The notes below the pieces were generated by a model that worked only from the letters and a program-made list of their open reading frames with translations, ran no database searches and was not told where the DNA came from. 64,000 bases of DNA, taken from NCBI RefSeq assembly GCF_900111015.1, contig NZ_FOFS01000015.1, positions 1-64,000 on the forward strand. The letters run 5' to 3'. This DNA comes from Solimonas aquatica (GTDB lineage Bacteria > Pseudomonadota > Gammaproteobacteria > Nevskiales > Nevskiaceae). The stretch's first letter is position 1. Each line of letters begins with the position of its first letter. This document shows, in pieces, positions 56,538 to 64,000 of this stretch. A program made the translations under genes and the position numbers.

Positions 56538-57314
56538 CTATCCCGGCGTCTCGCCGTGCCGGCCCTGACCCTGGGCGAAGCGCTGTGCCCCGGCGCGTGA
56601 CTCGCCGGACTGCAGCGTGGCCAGGCCCAGGGCGAACTCGTTCTGAATGGCGGCGGTTTCGGACAGCGACCACTGTTCATGGACCGAGCGCCGGTCGCTG
56701 CGCAGGCAGCGTTGTGGCAGGGCCGCGAGCTGCCGGGCCAGGCTCAAGGTCTCCTGCTCCAGCGTCTGCGCCGCACAGAGACGATTGAGCAGGCCCCAGG
56801 CATGGGCTTCTTCGGCGCTTACCCGCCGGCCGCTGAGAATCATGTCCATTGCGCGCGACTGCCCGATCAGGCGCGGCAGGCGCACGGTGCCGCCATCAAT
56901 CAGCGGTACCCCGAAGCGCCGGCAGTACACGCCGAACTCGGCGCTGTGATCGGCAACGCGCAGATCGCACCACAGCGCCAGTTCCAGGCCGCCCGCGACG
57001 CAGGCGCCGCGGATCATCGCAATCACCGGTTTGGACAGCTGCATGCGCGTGGGGCCCATCGGGCCATCGCCCTCGGCTGCCAGGCGATTCATGCGCGCCG
57101 GATCGCCGCTGGCCACCGCCTTGAGATCGGCGCCGGCGCAGAAGCTCTGGCCTTCGCCGCTCAGCACCGCCACGCAGGCATTCGCGTCGGATTCGAAATC
57201 GCCAAAAGCCTGTGCCAGCGCCTCGGCCGTGGCGCGATCCACGGCGTTACGCGCGGCCGGCCGACGGATCTGAATCATGTGCAAGGGACCCTCAATGCTG
57301 ACCGCGACGCTCAT
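56538..57314 (-). CDS. Enoyl-CoA hydratase/isomerase family protein (crotonase)
   Basis: About 258 aa. Crotonase fold with the oxyanion-hole segments SFCAGADLKA and IRGACVAGGLELALWCDLR; the acid-base region is FGVPLIDGGTVRLPRLIG, where one usual Glu position appears to be Asp. Specific substrate not readable. ATG 57314 (MSVAVSIEG) was chosen; an ORF extension to 57368 is unlikely. It may take part in fatty acyl-CoA oxidation alongside the alkane-oxidising genes next to it. Confidence 0.88.
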   Translation of the reverse strand: MSVAVSIEGPLHMIQIRRPAARNAVDRATAEALAQAFGDFESDANACVAVLSGEGQSFCAGADLKAVASGDPARMNRLAAEGDGPMGPTRMQLSKPVIAMIRGACVAGGLELALWCDLRVADHSAEFGVYCRRFGVPLIDGGTVRLPRLIGQSRAMDMILSGRRVSAEEAHAWGLLNRLCAAQTLEQETLSLARQLAALPQRCLRSDRRSVHEQWSLSETAAIQNEFALGLATLQSGESRAGAQRFAQGQGRHGETPG

Positions 57315-57393
57315 GGTTCGAGCCCTGTTGTCTGTCTGGAGGAGGCACAGCTTAGGGCCTGTTAACAATTACTTTGCGCGCTGCGACGGAGGT

Positions 57394-57562
57394 CGTTTTG
57401 CCGCAGGGCAAGGCGGCAGACGCGCCGCTTGGTGGTTCCAAGCCAGCGGCTGCCAACGCCGCCCTGCGGCAAAACGGCCCCGTCCCGTAAGGGTTGCGCC
57501 AGAAATCGCGCCATGCGGCGTTGCGAAACGCAAGCCTTGGAACCACCAAGGCCTGCGTTTCG
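57394..57562. repeat. Large nested inverted repeat upstream of the CYP153 gene
   Basis: Three perfect pairs are nested or overlapping: CGTTTTGCCGCAGGGC (57394-57409) with GCCCTGCGGCAAAACG (57461-57476); CTTGGTGGTTCCAAG (57428-57442) with CTTGGAACCACCAAG (57536-57550); and CGAAACGCA (57524-57532) with TGCGTTTCG (57554-57562). It fills most of the non-coding gap. It looks like a dispersed element; only one copy is in this window. Confidence 0.75.
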
Positions 57563-57590
57563 CGCCTGGCCCTGCGCCAGAACGGCCGCC

Positions 57591-57637
57591 TTGCGGCCCG
57601 CGCCGGGTTTATATAATGTGCGTAGTGTGACTACGCA
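57591..57637 (+). promoter_or_regulatory. Promoter with palindromic operator for CYP153
   Basis: A consensus TATAAT is at 57612-57617, with TTGCGG at 57591-57596 (15-bp spacer, short). Immediately downstream, TGCGTAGT (57619-57626), GTG and ACTACGCA (57630-57637) form a perfect inverted repeat at the expected transcription start. This position suits a repressor, for example of the TetR type. No regulator gene is adjacent. Confidence 0.7.
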
Positions 57638-57741
57638 TTTTGTATCTCGGGAGCGCCAAGCCTGCGCAAAGGCTGGCGTATCTGGAGGTTTCGGGCTGCG
57701 TCAGCGCTGTTTGCCGCACAACCAACAGGAGGAGCAAATCC

Positions 57742-59007
57742 ATGAATCAAGCCTTGAGGGCGCAGAGCCAGTCGTCGGACGGCCCGGCCTATGCCATACC
57801 GCTGGACCAGATCGACGTCAGCAATCCGGAACATTTCCGCGACAACACCCTGTGGTCTTACTTCGAGCGCCTGCGCCGCGAAGACCCCGTGCACTTCTGC
57901 CGCGACAGCCTGTTCGGACCGTACTGGTCGGTGACCAAGTTCAAAGACATCATGCACGTCGAGACGCATCCGAAGATCTTCTCTTCGGAGGCGGGCCTGG
58001 GCGGCATCACCATCATGGACAACAACGCGGCGGCGCAGCTGCCGATGTTCATTGCCATGGATCCCCCCAAGCACGACGAACAGCGCAAGATCGTCAGCCC
58101 CATCGTCGGGCCGGAGAATCTGGCGCGCATGGAAAGCCTGATCCGCGAGCGCACCTCGCGCGCGCTGGACGAGCTGCCGGTCAATCAGACCTTCAACTGG
58201 GTGGAGAAGGTTTCGATCAACCTCACCACGCAGATGCTGGCGACGCTGTTCGATTTCCCCTGGGAAGATCGCGCCAAGCTCAGCTACTGGTCGGACGTCA
58301 CCACCGCCCTGCCGGGCGCGGGCCTAGTCAACTCCGAAGAGGAGCGCATGGCCGAGCTGCTCAAGTGCGCCGAGTACATGACGCGCCTGTGGAACGAGCG
58401 CGTGAACTCGCCGCCGCGTGGCGATCTGATTTCGATGCTGGCGCACGCCGAAGGCACCCGCAACATGTCGCCGCAGGAATTCCTGGGCAACATCCTGCTG
58501 CTGATCGTGGGCGGCAACGACACCACGCGCAATTCCATGACCGGCGGCGTGCTGGCGCTGAATGAAAATCCGAACGAGTACCGCAAGCTCTGCGCGAACC
58601 CCGCGCTGATTGCCTCGCTGGTGCCCGAGGTGGTGCGCTGGCAGACGCCGCTGGCGCACATGCGCCGCACCGCGCTGCATGACACCGAGCTGGGCGGCAA
58701 GCTGATCAGGAAGGGCGACAAGGTGGTGATGTGGTACGTGTCCGGCAATCGCGACAGCGACGAGATCGAGAACGCCGATCACTTCATCATCGACCGCGCC
58801 AAGCCGCGCCATCATCTGTCCTTCGGCTTTGGCATCCACCGCTGCGTGGGCAACCGCCTGGCCGAGCTGCAGCTGCGCATCCTCTGGGAAGAGCTGCTGC
58901 GCCGCTGGCCGGAGCCCATGCAGCTGGAAGTGGTCGGCGAGCCCAAGCGCGTGCTCTCGCCCTTCGTCAAGGGCTACGAGTCGCTGCCGGTACGCATCCG
59001 GGCCTGA
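57742..59007 (+). CDS. Cytochrome P450 of the CYP153 type (alkane terminal hydroxylase)
   Basis: About 421 aa. The haem loop is FGFGIHRCVGN with Cys368; the I-helix is VGGNDTTRNSM, and the N-terminal half carries AMDPPKHDEQRKIVSPIVGP and LTTQMLATLFDFPWEDR, typical of CYP153A enzymes. These soluble class I P450s hydroxylate medium-chain alkanes and fatty acids at the terminal carbon. AGGAGGAG at 57727-57734 supports ATG 57742. Electrons should come from the ferredoxin 125 bp downstream. A palindrome at the start of transcription suggests substrate-responsive control. Confidence 0.92.
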   Translation: MNQALRAQSQSSDGPAYAIPLDQIDVSNPEHFRDNTLWSYFERLRREDPVHFCRDSLFGPYWSVTKFKDIMHVETHPKIFSSEAGLGGITIMDNNAAAQLPMFIAMDPPKHDEQRKIVSPIVGPENLARMESLIRERTSRALDELPVNQTFNWVEKVSINLTTQMLATLFDFPWEDRAKLSYWSDVTTALPGAGLVNSEEERMAELLKCAEYMTRLWNERVNSPPRGDLISMLAHAEGTRNMSPQEFLGNILLLIVGGNDTTRNSMTGGVLALNENPNEYRKLCANPALIASLVPEVVRWQTPLAHMRRTALHDTELGGKLIRKGDKVVMWYVSGNRDSDEIENADHFIIDRAKPRHHLSFGFGIHRCVGNRLAELQLRILWEELLRRWPEPMQLEVVGEPKRVLSPFVKGYESLPVRIRA

Positions 59008-59132
59008 ATTTAAAGCCCCCTTTGGCCGCGGCGACTCTGACCGGGGGCGCCGCGGACTTTCTTTTGATTCCCGAAAATTTTTGAATGATGCAGGCGCGTC
59101 GCCGTGGAGCGGCGCGCCGCAGGAGACAGCTA

Positions 59133-59453
59133 ATGAGCGAAGTGACTTTCATCGACTTTCACGGCACGCCGCGCAAGGTGGAGGGCGAGGACGGCGAATC
59201 CCTGATGCAGGTGGCTCTGAACCACCTGGTGCCCGGCATCGACGGCGACTGTGGCGGCGCTGCCGCCTGTGCCACCTGCCACATCTACGTGGAAGCGCCC
59301 TGGCAGGAAAAGCTGCCGGCGATGGACGCGCAGGAGCGTTCGATGCTGGACCTGGCCGCCGGCTGCGACGAGCGCTCGCGCCTGGCCTGCCAGGTGCGGC
59401 TCAATGCCGCGCTGTCCGGCATCGTGGTGCGCACGCCCGAAGCGCAGCACTGA
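59133..59453 (+). CDS. 2Fe-2S ferredoxin (adrenodoxin/putidaredoxin type)
   Basis: About 106 aa. Cluster cysteines are C40, C46, C49 and C86 (C-x5-C-x2-C-x36-C), in the family pattern DCGGAAACATCHIYV; C78 is extra. It carries electrons from an NADH-dependent reductase to the adjacent CYP153. AGGAGA at 59121-59126 fits ATG 59133. The ferredoxin reductase that commonly completes such operons is not present; a possible hairpin at 59467-59504 may end the unit. Confidence 0.93.
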   Translation: MSEVTFIDFHGTPRKVEGEDGESLMQVALNHLVPGIDGDCGGAAACATCHIYVEAPWQEKLPAMDAQERSMLDLAAGCDERSRLACQVRLNAALSGIVVRTPEAQH

Positions 59454-59953
59454 AAAAGCAAGTGACGCCGCGCGTGGCCCTCAGGGCTTGGGGCCGCGCG
59501 CGGCGCGCAGCAAGCAGACAAGACCCCGTCGCGCCCGGCTTCAGAGACACCACCGCCGCGCGCAGGCACGGACAAGCCCGCAGTCGAATTCCCCCGCCAT
59601 GGCCCGGGCCGCGGATGCGCCGAGCGGTGGGCGCGGTCTGCGGCGCCGCAGATGCTCCACCGCGGCAGTTCGATGCGCTGCTGCAGATGTCGCTCAATGT
59701 CGCGCATGAAGCCGGGTGTTCCCGGCGGATGCGCCGGGCCATGCAGCCGTCATTCGCCTTTGCCGGATGACTGCGCGGCAGCAAGGAAAAACCCCCAAAA
59801 CTGTTACAAATTCTTGACGCAGTTCGCAGGCGAATAATAGATTCCGGGCGTCGTGATGACGTCCGCGAGTGGCAACGCAGCCTGCCTTGTTGGAGTCCGC
59901 ATCCCTCGTGGAAGTCCGTAAACACTATTAGATTTTTCACTTGGGAGTGACAG
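59454..59953 (+). other. Intergenic region with promoter for the TonB-dependent receptor
   Basis: About 500 bp without a supported gene. A GC-rich hairpin (59467-59504, GCCGCGCG/CGCGCGGC-type arms) follows the ferredoxin but has no T-run. TTGACG at 59814-59819 with an AATAATAG tract at about 59833-59840 is the best promoter candidate, about 110 bp before the receptor. GGGAG just before ATG 59954 is the ribosome site. Confidence 0.5.
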
Positions 59954-62851
59954 ATGGACAACACGAAGACGCGGAGGCGTTCGGCGAACGCTTTTGCGCT
60001 GACCGCCATTGCCGCGGCAGTGGCAGGCTCTTTCTCGGCCCGGCCGGCGTTTGCTCAGGAGCAGGGCGCGGCGACGGCACCCGCTGCCGGCAGCAGCGAC
60101 AACGTGGAAGAGGTGATCGTCACTGGTTCGCGTTTGCGCCGCGTTGACGCTGAAACCGCCAGTCCGGTCTACACCATCGACCGTTCGGCCATCGAAGACT
60201 CTGGTGTTGCCACCATCGGCAACATCATTCAGTCCATGCCCTCGATCTCGGGCGCCGCCACCAATCCGCAGGTCAACAACGGCGGTGGCGACGGTGCCTC
60301 CACGGTTTCGCTGCGTGGTCTCGGCTCAGAACGTACCCTGGTCCTGCTCAACGGTCGTCGGCTCGGACCGGAGTTCGACATCAACGCGATCCCCGTCAAC
60401 ATGGTGGACCGGGTCGATGTTCTGAAGGAAGGTGCCGGCGCGATCTACGGCTCGGATGCCGTGGGCGGTGTGGTCAACATCATCACGCGCAAGGACTTCA
60501 CCGGTCTGGATATGGCGGTGCAGCTGGGCCAGACCTCGCGACAGGACGGCCAGACCCAGTCCTACGAGATGCTCTGGGGCACAGCCAGTGAGAAAGGCCA
60601 TGTGATGTTGGGCCTGAACTACAACAAGCAGAAAGCCATCAGCGCAGCGGACCGCAAGTTTTCCGAGCATGCGCTGTACATCTACAACTACTACGGCACC
60701 GACAACATCACCATCCTGGGTTCCAGTCGTAACCCGCGTGGCCGAATCTCGCTGCCGGACAGCTCGGCGTTCGGCATCCTGGACGGCAACGGCGATCCTT
60801 GCGGCAGCGTGACGCGTATTCCAGGCACCACCGGTGCGGCCACCTCCGACTACCGCTGCTACAGCGGCGGCTCGGATGCCTATGACTACCAGCCTTTCAA
60901 TCTGGTGACCACCCCGCAGGAACGCGCCAGCATCTTCTCCACGGCAGCGTTCTCGGTGTCCGATTCGATCGAGGTGTTCAGCGAGCTGTTCCATACAACT
61001 TCGAAGTCCGGCTACCAGATCGCACCACTGCCTTTCGACGCCCGCGCCGACAACGTCGTCATTTCGGCAGACAGTGTTTACAACCCGTTCGGTATCGACT
61101 TCGGTGGTTCGCCGGCCACGCCGAGCTCGCCGGCCAATCCGAACTTCCTTACCCGTTTCGTGGCGCTGGGTAACCGCTTCTCGCAGGTCGAAGTCAACAC
61201 GGATCAGGTCACCGGCGGTGTCCGAGGCGATCTGCTGTCGACCTCGTGGAAGTGGGATCTGGCTGCGACCTATCAGCGCAAGGCAACCGTCAATGCGGTG
61301 TCCGGATACATCCTGCAGCAGCCCCTGCAGGATGCGCTAGGCCCGTCTTACATCGACGGCAGCGGTGCGCACTGCGGTGTCTCCGGCTCGCCCATCGCCG
61401 GTTGTACGCCGATCAATCTGTTCAACACGGATGATCCGGCCACGGTTTCCTCGCTGCAGAGCATCTCCTCTGGCTACGAGAATCGCCGCTACCAGACCAG
61501 CAAGATCCTCGAGTTGAACTTCAATGGTTCGGTCTTTGACACCACCGCCGGCACGGCACTGGCTGCTGTGGGTTTCTCCTATCGCAAGGAAAACTACAAG
61601 GACAACGTTGACGATCTGGTGGAAGCGGCAGCGCCCCGTTTCCAGAACTGCAAGCTGTCATCGGAAACCTGCTCGGGCGACACCAGCGGTGACGACAGCG
61701 TCAAGGAGGTCTACGGCGAGTTGTATGTGCCGCTACTGGCGGACCAGCCCCTCGTCAAGTCGCTGAACGTGACCCTGGGTCTGCGTTACTCCGACTATGA
61801 CAGCTTCGGTTCCACTACCAACGGCACGGTGAAGCTGGAGTACCGGCCATACGCTGACCTGCTGGCCCGCACCAGCTACGCGCAGGTGTTCCGTGCCCCG
61901 CAGATCACCGACCGCTTCGCGGCGCCCGCCGCGAGCAATCCGGTGTTCTTCGATCCCTGCCGTGCTTTGACCGCAGCAGACGTCACCGCCAACCCGAATC
62001 TGGCGCTGGCCTGCCAGAACGTGCCGACGGACGGCAGCTTCGAGGGTGCGCCCACGCCGCAGGTCTTCCAGCTGGTCAAGAGCAACGAGAATCTCGATCC
62101 CGAAACCGGCCACGTGATCACCGCCGGCTTCGTGTATGACTCCAGCCAGCTGAAGAACTTCTCGGTCAACCTTGATTACTGGTACTACAAGATCAAGGAC
62201 GCCATCATTGCGCCGGACGTGGGCACCATCGTGCGCACCTGCGCTGCGACGGGCGACGCCGATCTCTGCAGCCTGATCGAGCGTTACTCCGACGGCCAGA
62301 TCAACGTCATCAACTCGCCGACGCTGAACTCGGCCAGCTTCACGACTGACGGTCTGGATATCGGCTTCCGCTACAAGCTGACCAGCGATCTGGGTGCGTT
62401 CATGGCGTCCTGGGATACCACCTACACGCACTCCTTCGAGTACAGCGTGCTGAAGGATTCGCCGAAAATCGACGCAGTGGGCCGCTACGATGGCCAGTTC
62501 GGCAACTATGCCCGCTACCGCTCGATCCTCTCGCTGGCCTGGCGCCTCAACGCCTACCAGGCGATGTGGAAGACGCGTTACATCAGCGGCGTGGAAATCA
62601 CGGACAGCGTGGGTGAGGGCTCGGGTCGTCCGCTGGCGACTGATCGCATCAAGGTGGGTTCGGTTACCTACCACGATCTGGTTGCGGGCTACACGGCCAA
62701 GACCAACACGGAGCTGCTGGTGGGCGTGAACAACGTCTTCGACAAGCAGCCGCCGTTGTTCTATCAGTACACGCTCAATGCCAACACCAACGTGGAAACC
62801 TACGACGGTGTCGGCCGCTACCTGTACGTGCGCGTGTCGCAGCACTTCTGA
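59954..62851 (+). CDS. TonB-dependent outer-membrane receptor
   Basis: About 965 aa. Signal peptide ~1-35 (ANAFALTAIAAAVAGSFSARPAFAQ), a TonB-box-like VEEVIVTGSR, a plug domain (~60-180: SPVYTIDRSAIEDSG, SLRGLGSERTLVLLNGRR, DVLKEGAGAIYGSDAVGGVVN) and a 22-strand-type barrel ending in aromatic VRVSQHF. It takes up a large ligand using proton-motive force through TonB. Ligand unknown. Codon use is less biased to GC than its neighbours in places. Next to CYP153, so a lipid or hydrocarbon-related substrate is possible but unproven. Confidence 0.93.
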   Translation: MDNTKTRRRSANAFALTAIAAAVAGSFSARPAFAQEQGAATAPAAGSSDNVEEVIVTGSRLRRVDAETASPVYTIDRSAIEDSGVATIGNIIQSMPSISGAATNPQVNNGGGDGASTVSLRGLGSERTLVLLNGRRLGPEFDINAIPVNMVDRVDVLKEGAGAIYGSDAVGGVVNIITRKDFTGLDMAVQLGQTSRQDGQTQSYEMLWGTASEKGHVMLGLNYNKQKAISAADRKFSEHALYIYNYYGTDNITILGSSRNPRGRISLPDSSAFGILDGNGDPCGSVTRIPGTTGAATSDYRCYSGGSDAYDYQPFNLVTTPQERASIFSTAAFSVSDSIEVFSELFHTTSKSGYQIAPLPFDARADNVVISADSVYNPFGIDFGGSPATPSSPANPNFLTRFVALGNRFSQVEVNTDQVTGGVRGDLLSTSWKWDLAATYQRKATVNAVSGYILQQPLQDALGPSYIDGSGAHCGVSGSPIAGCTPINLFNTDDPATVSSLQSISSGYENRRYQTSKILELNFNGSVFDTTAGTALAAVGFSYRKENYKDNVDDLVEAAAPRFQNCKLSSETCSGDTSGDDSVKEVYGELYVPLLADQPLVKSLNVTLGLRYSDYDSFGSTTNGTVKLEYRPYADLLARTSYAQVFRAPQITDRFAAPAASNPVFFDPCRALTAADVTANPNLALACQNVPTDGSFEGAPTPQVFQLVKSNENLDPETGHVITAGFVYDSSQLKNFSVNLDYWYYKIKDAIIAPDVGTIVRTCAATGDADLCSLIERYSDGQINVINSPTLNSASFTTDGLDIGFRYKLTSDLGAFMASWDTTYTHSFEYSVLKDSPKIDAVGRYDGQFGNYARYRSILSLAWRLNAYQAMWKTRYISGVEITDSVGEGSGRPLATDRIKVGSVTYHDLVAGYTAKTNTELLVGVNNVFDKQPPLFYQYTLNANTNVETYDGVGRYLYVRVSQHF

Positions 62852-62870
62852 TCGTAGTGGTTTGACGACG

Positions 62871-62903
62871 AAGGCCGCGGGATTCGTCCCGCGGCCTTTT
62901 TCT
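62871..62903 (+). terminator. Terminator after the TonB-dependent receptor
   Basis: AAGGCCGCGGGA (62871-62882) and TCCCGCGGCCTT (62887-62898) pair perfectly around a TTCG tetraloop and are followed by a T-rich run. Confidence 0.92.
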
Positions 62904-62919
62904 TTATGATCGGGCCGAT

Positions 62920-64000
62920 ATGACTGATCCCAAACAGCTCGCGCAGCAAGCCTTTGCCGCCCTGCGCAGGGGCGATCTGCTGCAGGCCGAGCGTCTTGCG
63001 CAGCCGGCCTACCGTGCCGCGCCGCGTGAACCCCTGGCGCTGCATGCCTATGCGGCGGTGCTGCATGCGCGCGGCAGTTATGTCGATGCGGCGCGTGTTT
63101 TCCAGAGGCTGGTGGATCTGTTGCCGGCGGAATCCGCCCACTGGATGAATCTGGCTACGGCGCAGCGCGATGCGGGTGATCCCGAGGCGGCTCTGCACAG
63201 CTATCGTCAGGCCTACCAGCGCGGCGAGCGCTCGGCCGACTTTTTCTTCAATGCCGGGCTGCTGCTGGCGGATCGCAAGGAACTGGATGCGGCGCGTGAG
63301 CATCTGCGCGAGGCCGCGCGCCGCGCGCCGCAGGATGCCGAGATCGGCTATCAGTACGCGCGGGTCTGCTTCGCCTGCGTGGAAGTCGACGAGACGCAGG
63401 CTGCGCTGCGCGCCTGGCGCGGATGGCAGAACTGGACGCCGCAACTGCTGGCTGGCACTGCCGGCCTGCTGCTGCAGATGGGCGAGCAGGCCGATGCCGA
63501 AGTCCTGATTGCGCATCTGGACGCGCTGCCGGAAAGGAGTCTGGAACGTGAGCTGCAGATCATCGGCATGCTCGAACGCCTCAATCGTGTCGATGAGGCG
63601 CAGCGGCGTTTCGCGGCACTGCCCGAGCCCGAGCCCGCACAGCAGGTGCGCTGCTTGATGGTAGCCGCGCAGCTGGCGGCCCGAGCCGGCCGCCATGACG
63701 AGGCCGCCGCGCATTACGAGGCCCTGTTGCAGCTGCCGGTCGCCGAGGAGGACCGTCAGCAGTTCCTGTTTCCGCTGGCCAAGGCACTGGATGCGCGCGG
63801 ACGGTATGCCGAGGCCATGCATACGGCAAAGGCGGCGCACGAATCGCAATGGCAGGCAATGGCCAGTCTGATGCGCAATCGTATCGATGAGCAGCGTCCG
63901 ATCATGGCCATCACCGCCTACGGCTGTGAGGCGCAGGACGTGTGGCAATGGCAGGAGCCGGACGCGCCTGACACCGCGCACAGTCCGATTTTCATCGTCG
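62920..64000 (+). CDS. TPR-repeat protein, probably a TPR-sulfotransferase (cut by window end)
   Basis: The frame is open for 360 codons from ATG 62920 and runs off the window. Tetratricopeptide-type helices repeat throughout (SYVDAARVFQRLVDLLPAES, DPEAALHSYRQAYQRGE, RHDEAAAHYEALLQLP). The last visible residues HSPIFIV are where TPR-sulfotransferases have the start of the PAPS-binding SPIFIVGxPRSGTT motif. If so, the catalytic domain lies just outside. No signal peptide. The ribosome site is weak. Confidence 0.75.
   Translation, partial: MTDPKQLAQQAFAALRRGDLLQAERLAQPAYRAAPREPLALHAYAAVLHARGSYVDAARVFQRLVDLLPAESAHWMNLATAQRDAGDPEAALHSYRQAYQRGERSADFFFNAGLLLADRKELDAAREHLREAARRAPQDAEIGYQYARVCFACVEVDETQAALRAWRGWQNWTPQLLAGTAGLLLQMGEQADAEVLIAHLDALPERSLERELQIIGMLERLNRVDEAQRRFAALPEPEPAQQVRCLMVAAQLAARAGRHDEAAAHYEALLQLPVAEEDRQQFLFPLAKALDARGRYAEAMHTAKAAHESQWQAMASLMRNRIDEQRPIMAITAYGCEAQDVWQWQEPDAPDTAHSPIFIV

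Overview
The window is GC-rich, densely coding DNA, most likely from the chromosome of a gammaproteobacterial hydrocarbon or fatty-acid degrader, for example a member of the Nevskiales/Solimonadaceae. This placement is inferred from gene content: a CYP153-type P450 with its ferredoxin, an AcnD/PrpF methylcitrate cycle, a monomeric NADP isocitrate dehydrogenase, a HiPIP, the uvrA-MFS-ssb order and many small lipoproteins. I saw no rRNA, tRNA or CRISPR array. The first 135 bases hold nothing I can name.

Layout. 0.1-10 kb: a citrate-synthase-like protein fused to a DNA-binding domain is divergent from prpB-prpC-acnD-prpF (propionate catabolism), followed by icd. 10-18 kb: a low-molecular-weight tyrosine phosphatase, two lipoprotein phosphoesterases plus a phosphoesterase remnant, a di-heme protein, a HiPIP, a YheT-like hydrolase, and a serine hydrolase with a truncated duplicate. 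18-24 kb: uvrA, an MFS transporter, ssb and a P450. 24-37 kb: small envelope proteins, hydrolases, djlA, an alkyladenine glycosylase, a truncated globin, a large unknown secreted protein, a carboxylesterase, and a candidate structured small RNA near 27.5 kb.

37-49 kb, the most unusual part: a four-gene minus-strand operon. In transcription order it encodes a CHASE2 membrane protein without an output domain, a TpsB outer-membrane transporter, a giant TpsA exoprotein (about 2,710 aa) with 101-residue tandem repeats and an apparently intact C-terminal caspase-like protease, and a small secreted partner. The operon reads as an envelope or environment sensor coupled to surface export of a protease-tipped beta-helix.

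49-57 kb: a DUF4337 membrane protein, a TIGR01777 epimerase, a REP-associated tyrosine transposase among its REP sequences, and nrdA-nrdB with paired NrdR boxes and a DnaA box upstream. 57-64 kb: a crotonase, a nested inverted repeat directly before a CYP153 promoter with a palindromic operator, CYP153, its ferredoxin, a TonB-dependent receptor, and the start of a TPR-sulfotransferase gene cut by the window end.

Functional themes are propionyl-CoA disposal (expected for odd-chain alkane or fatty-acid growth), terminal alkane oxidation, DNA precursor synthesis and repair, and envelope/secretion functions. Many long open frames antisense to real genes are codon-bias shadows and are not annotated.
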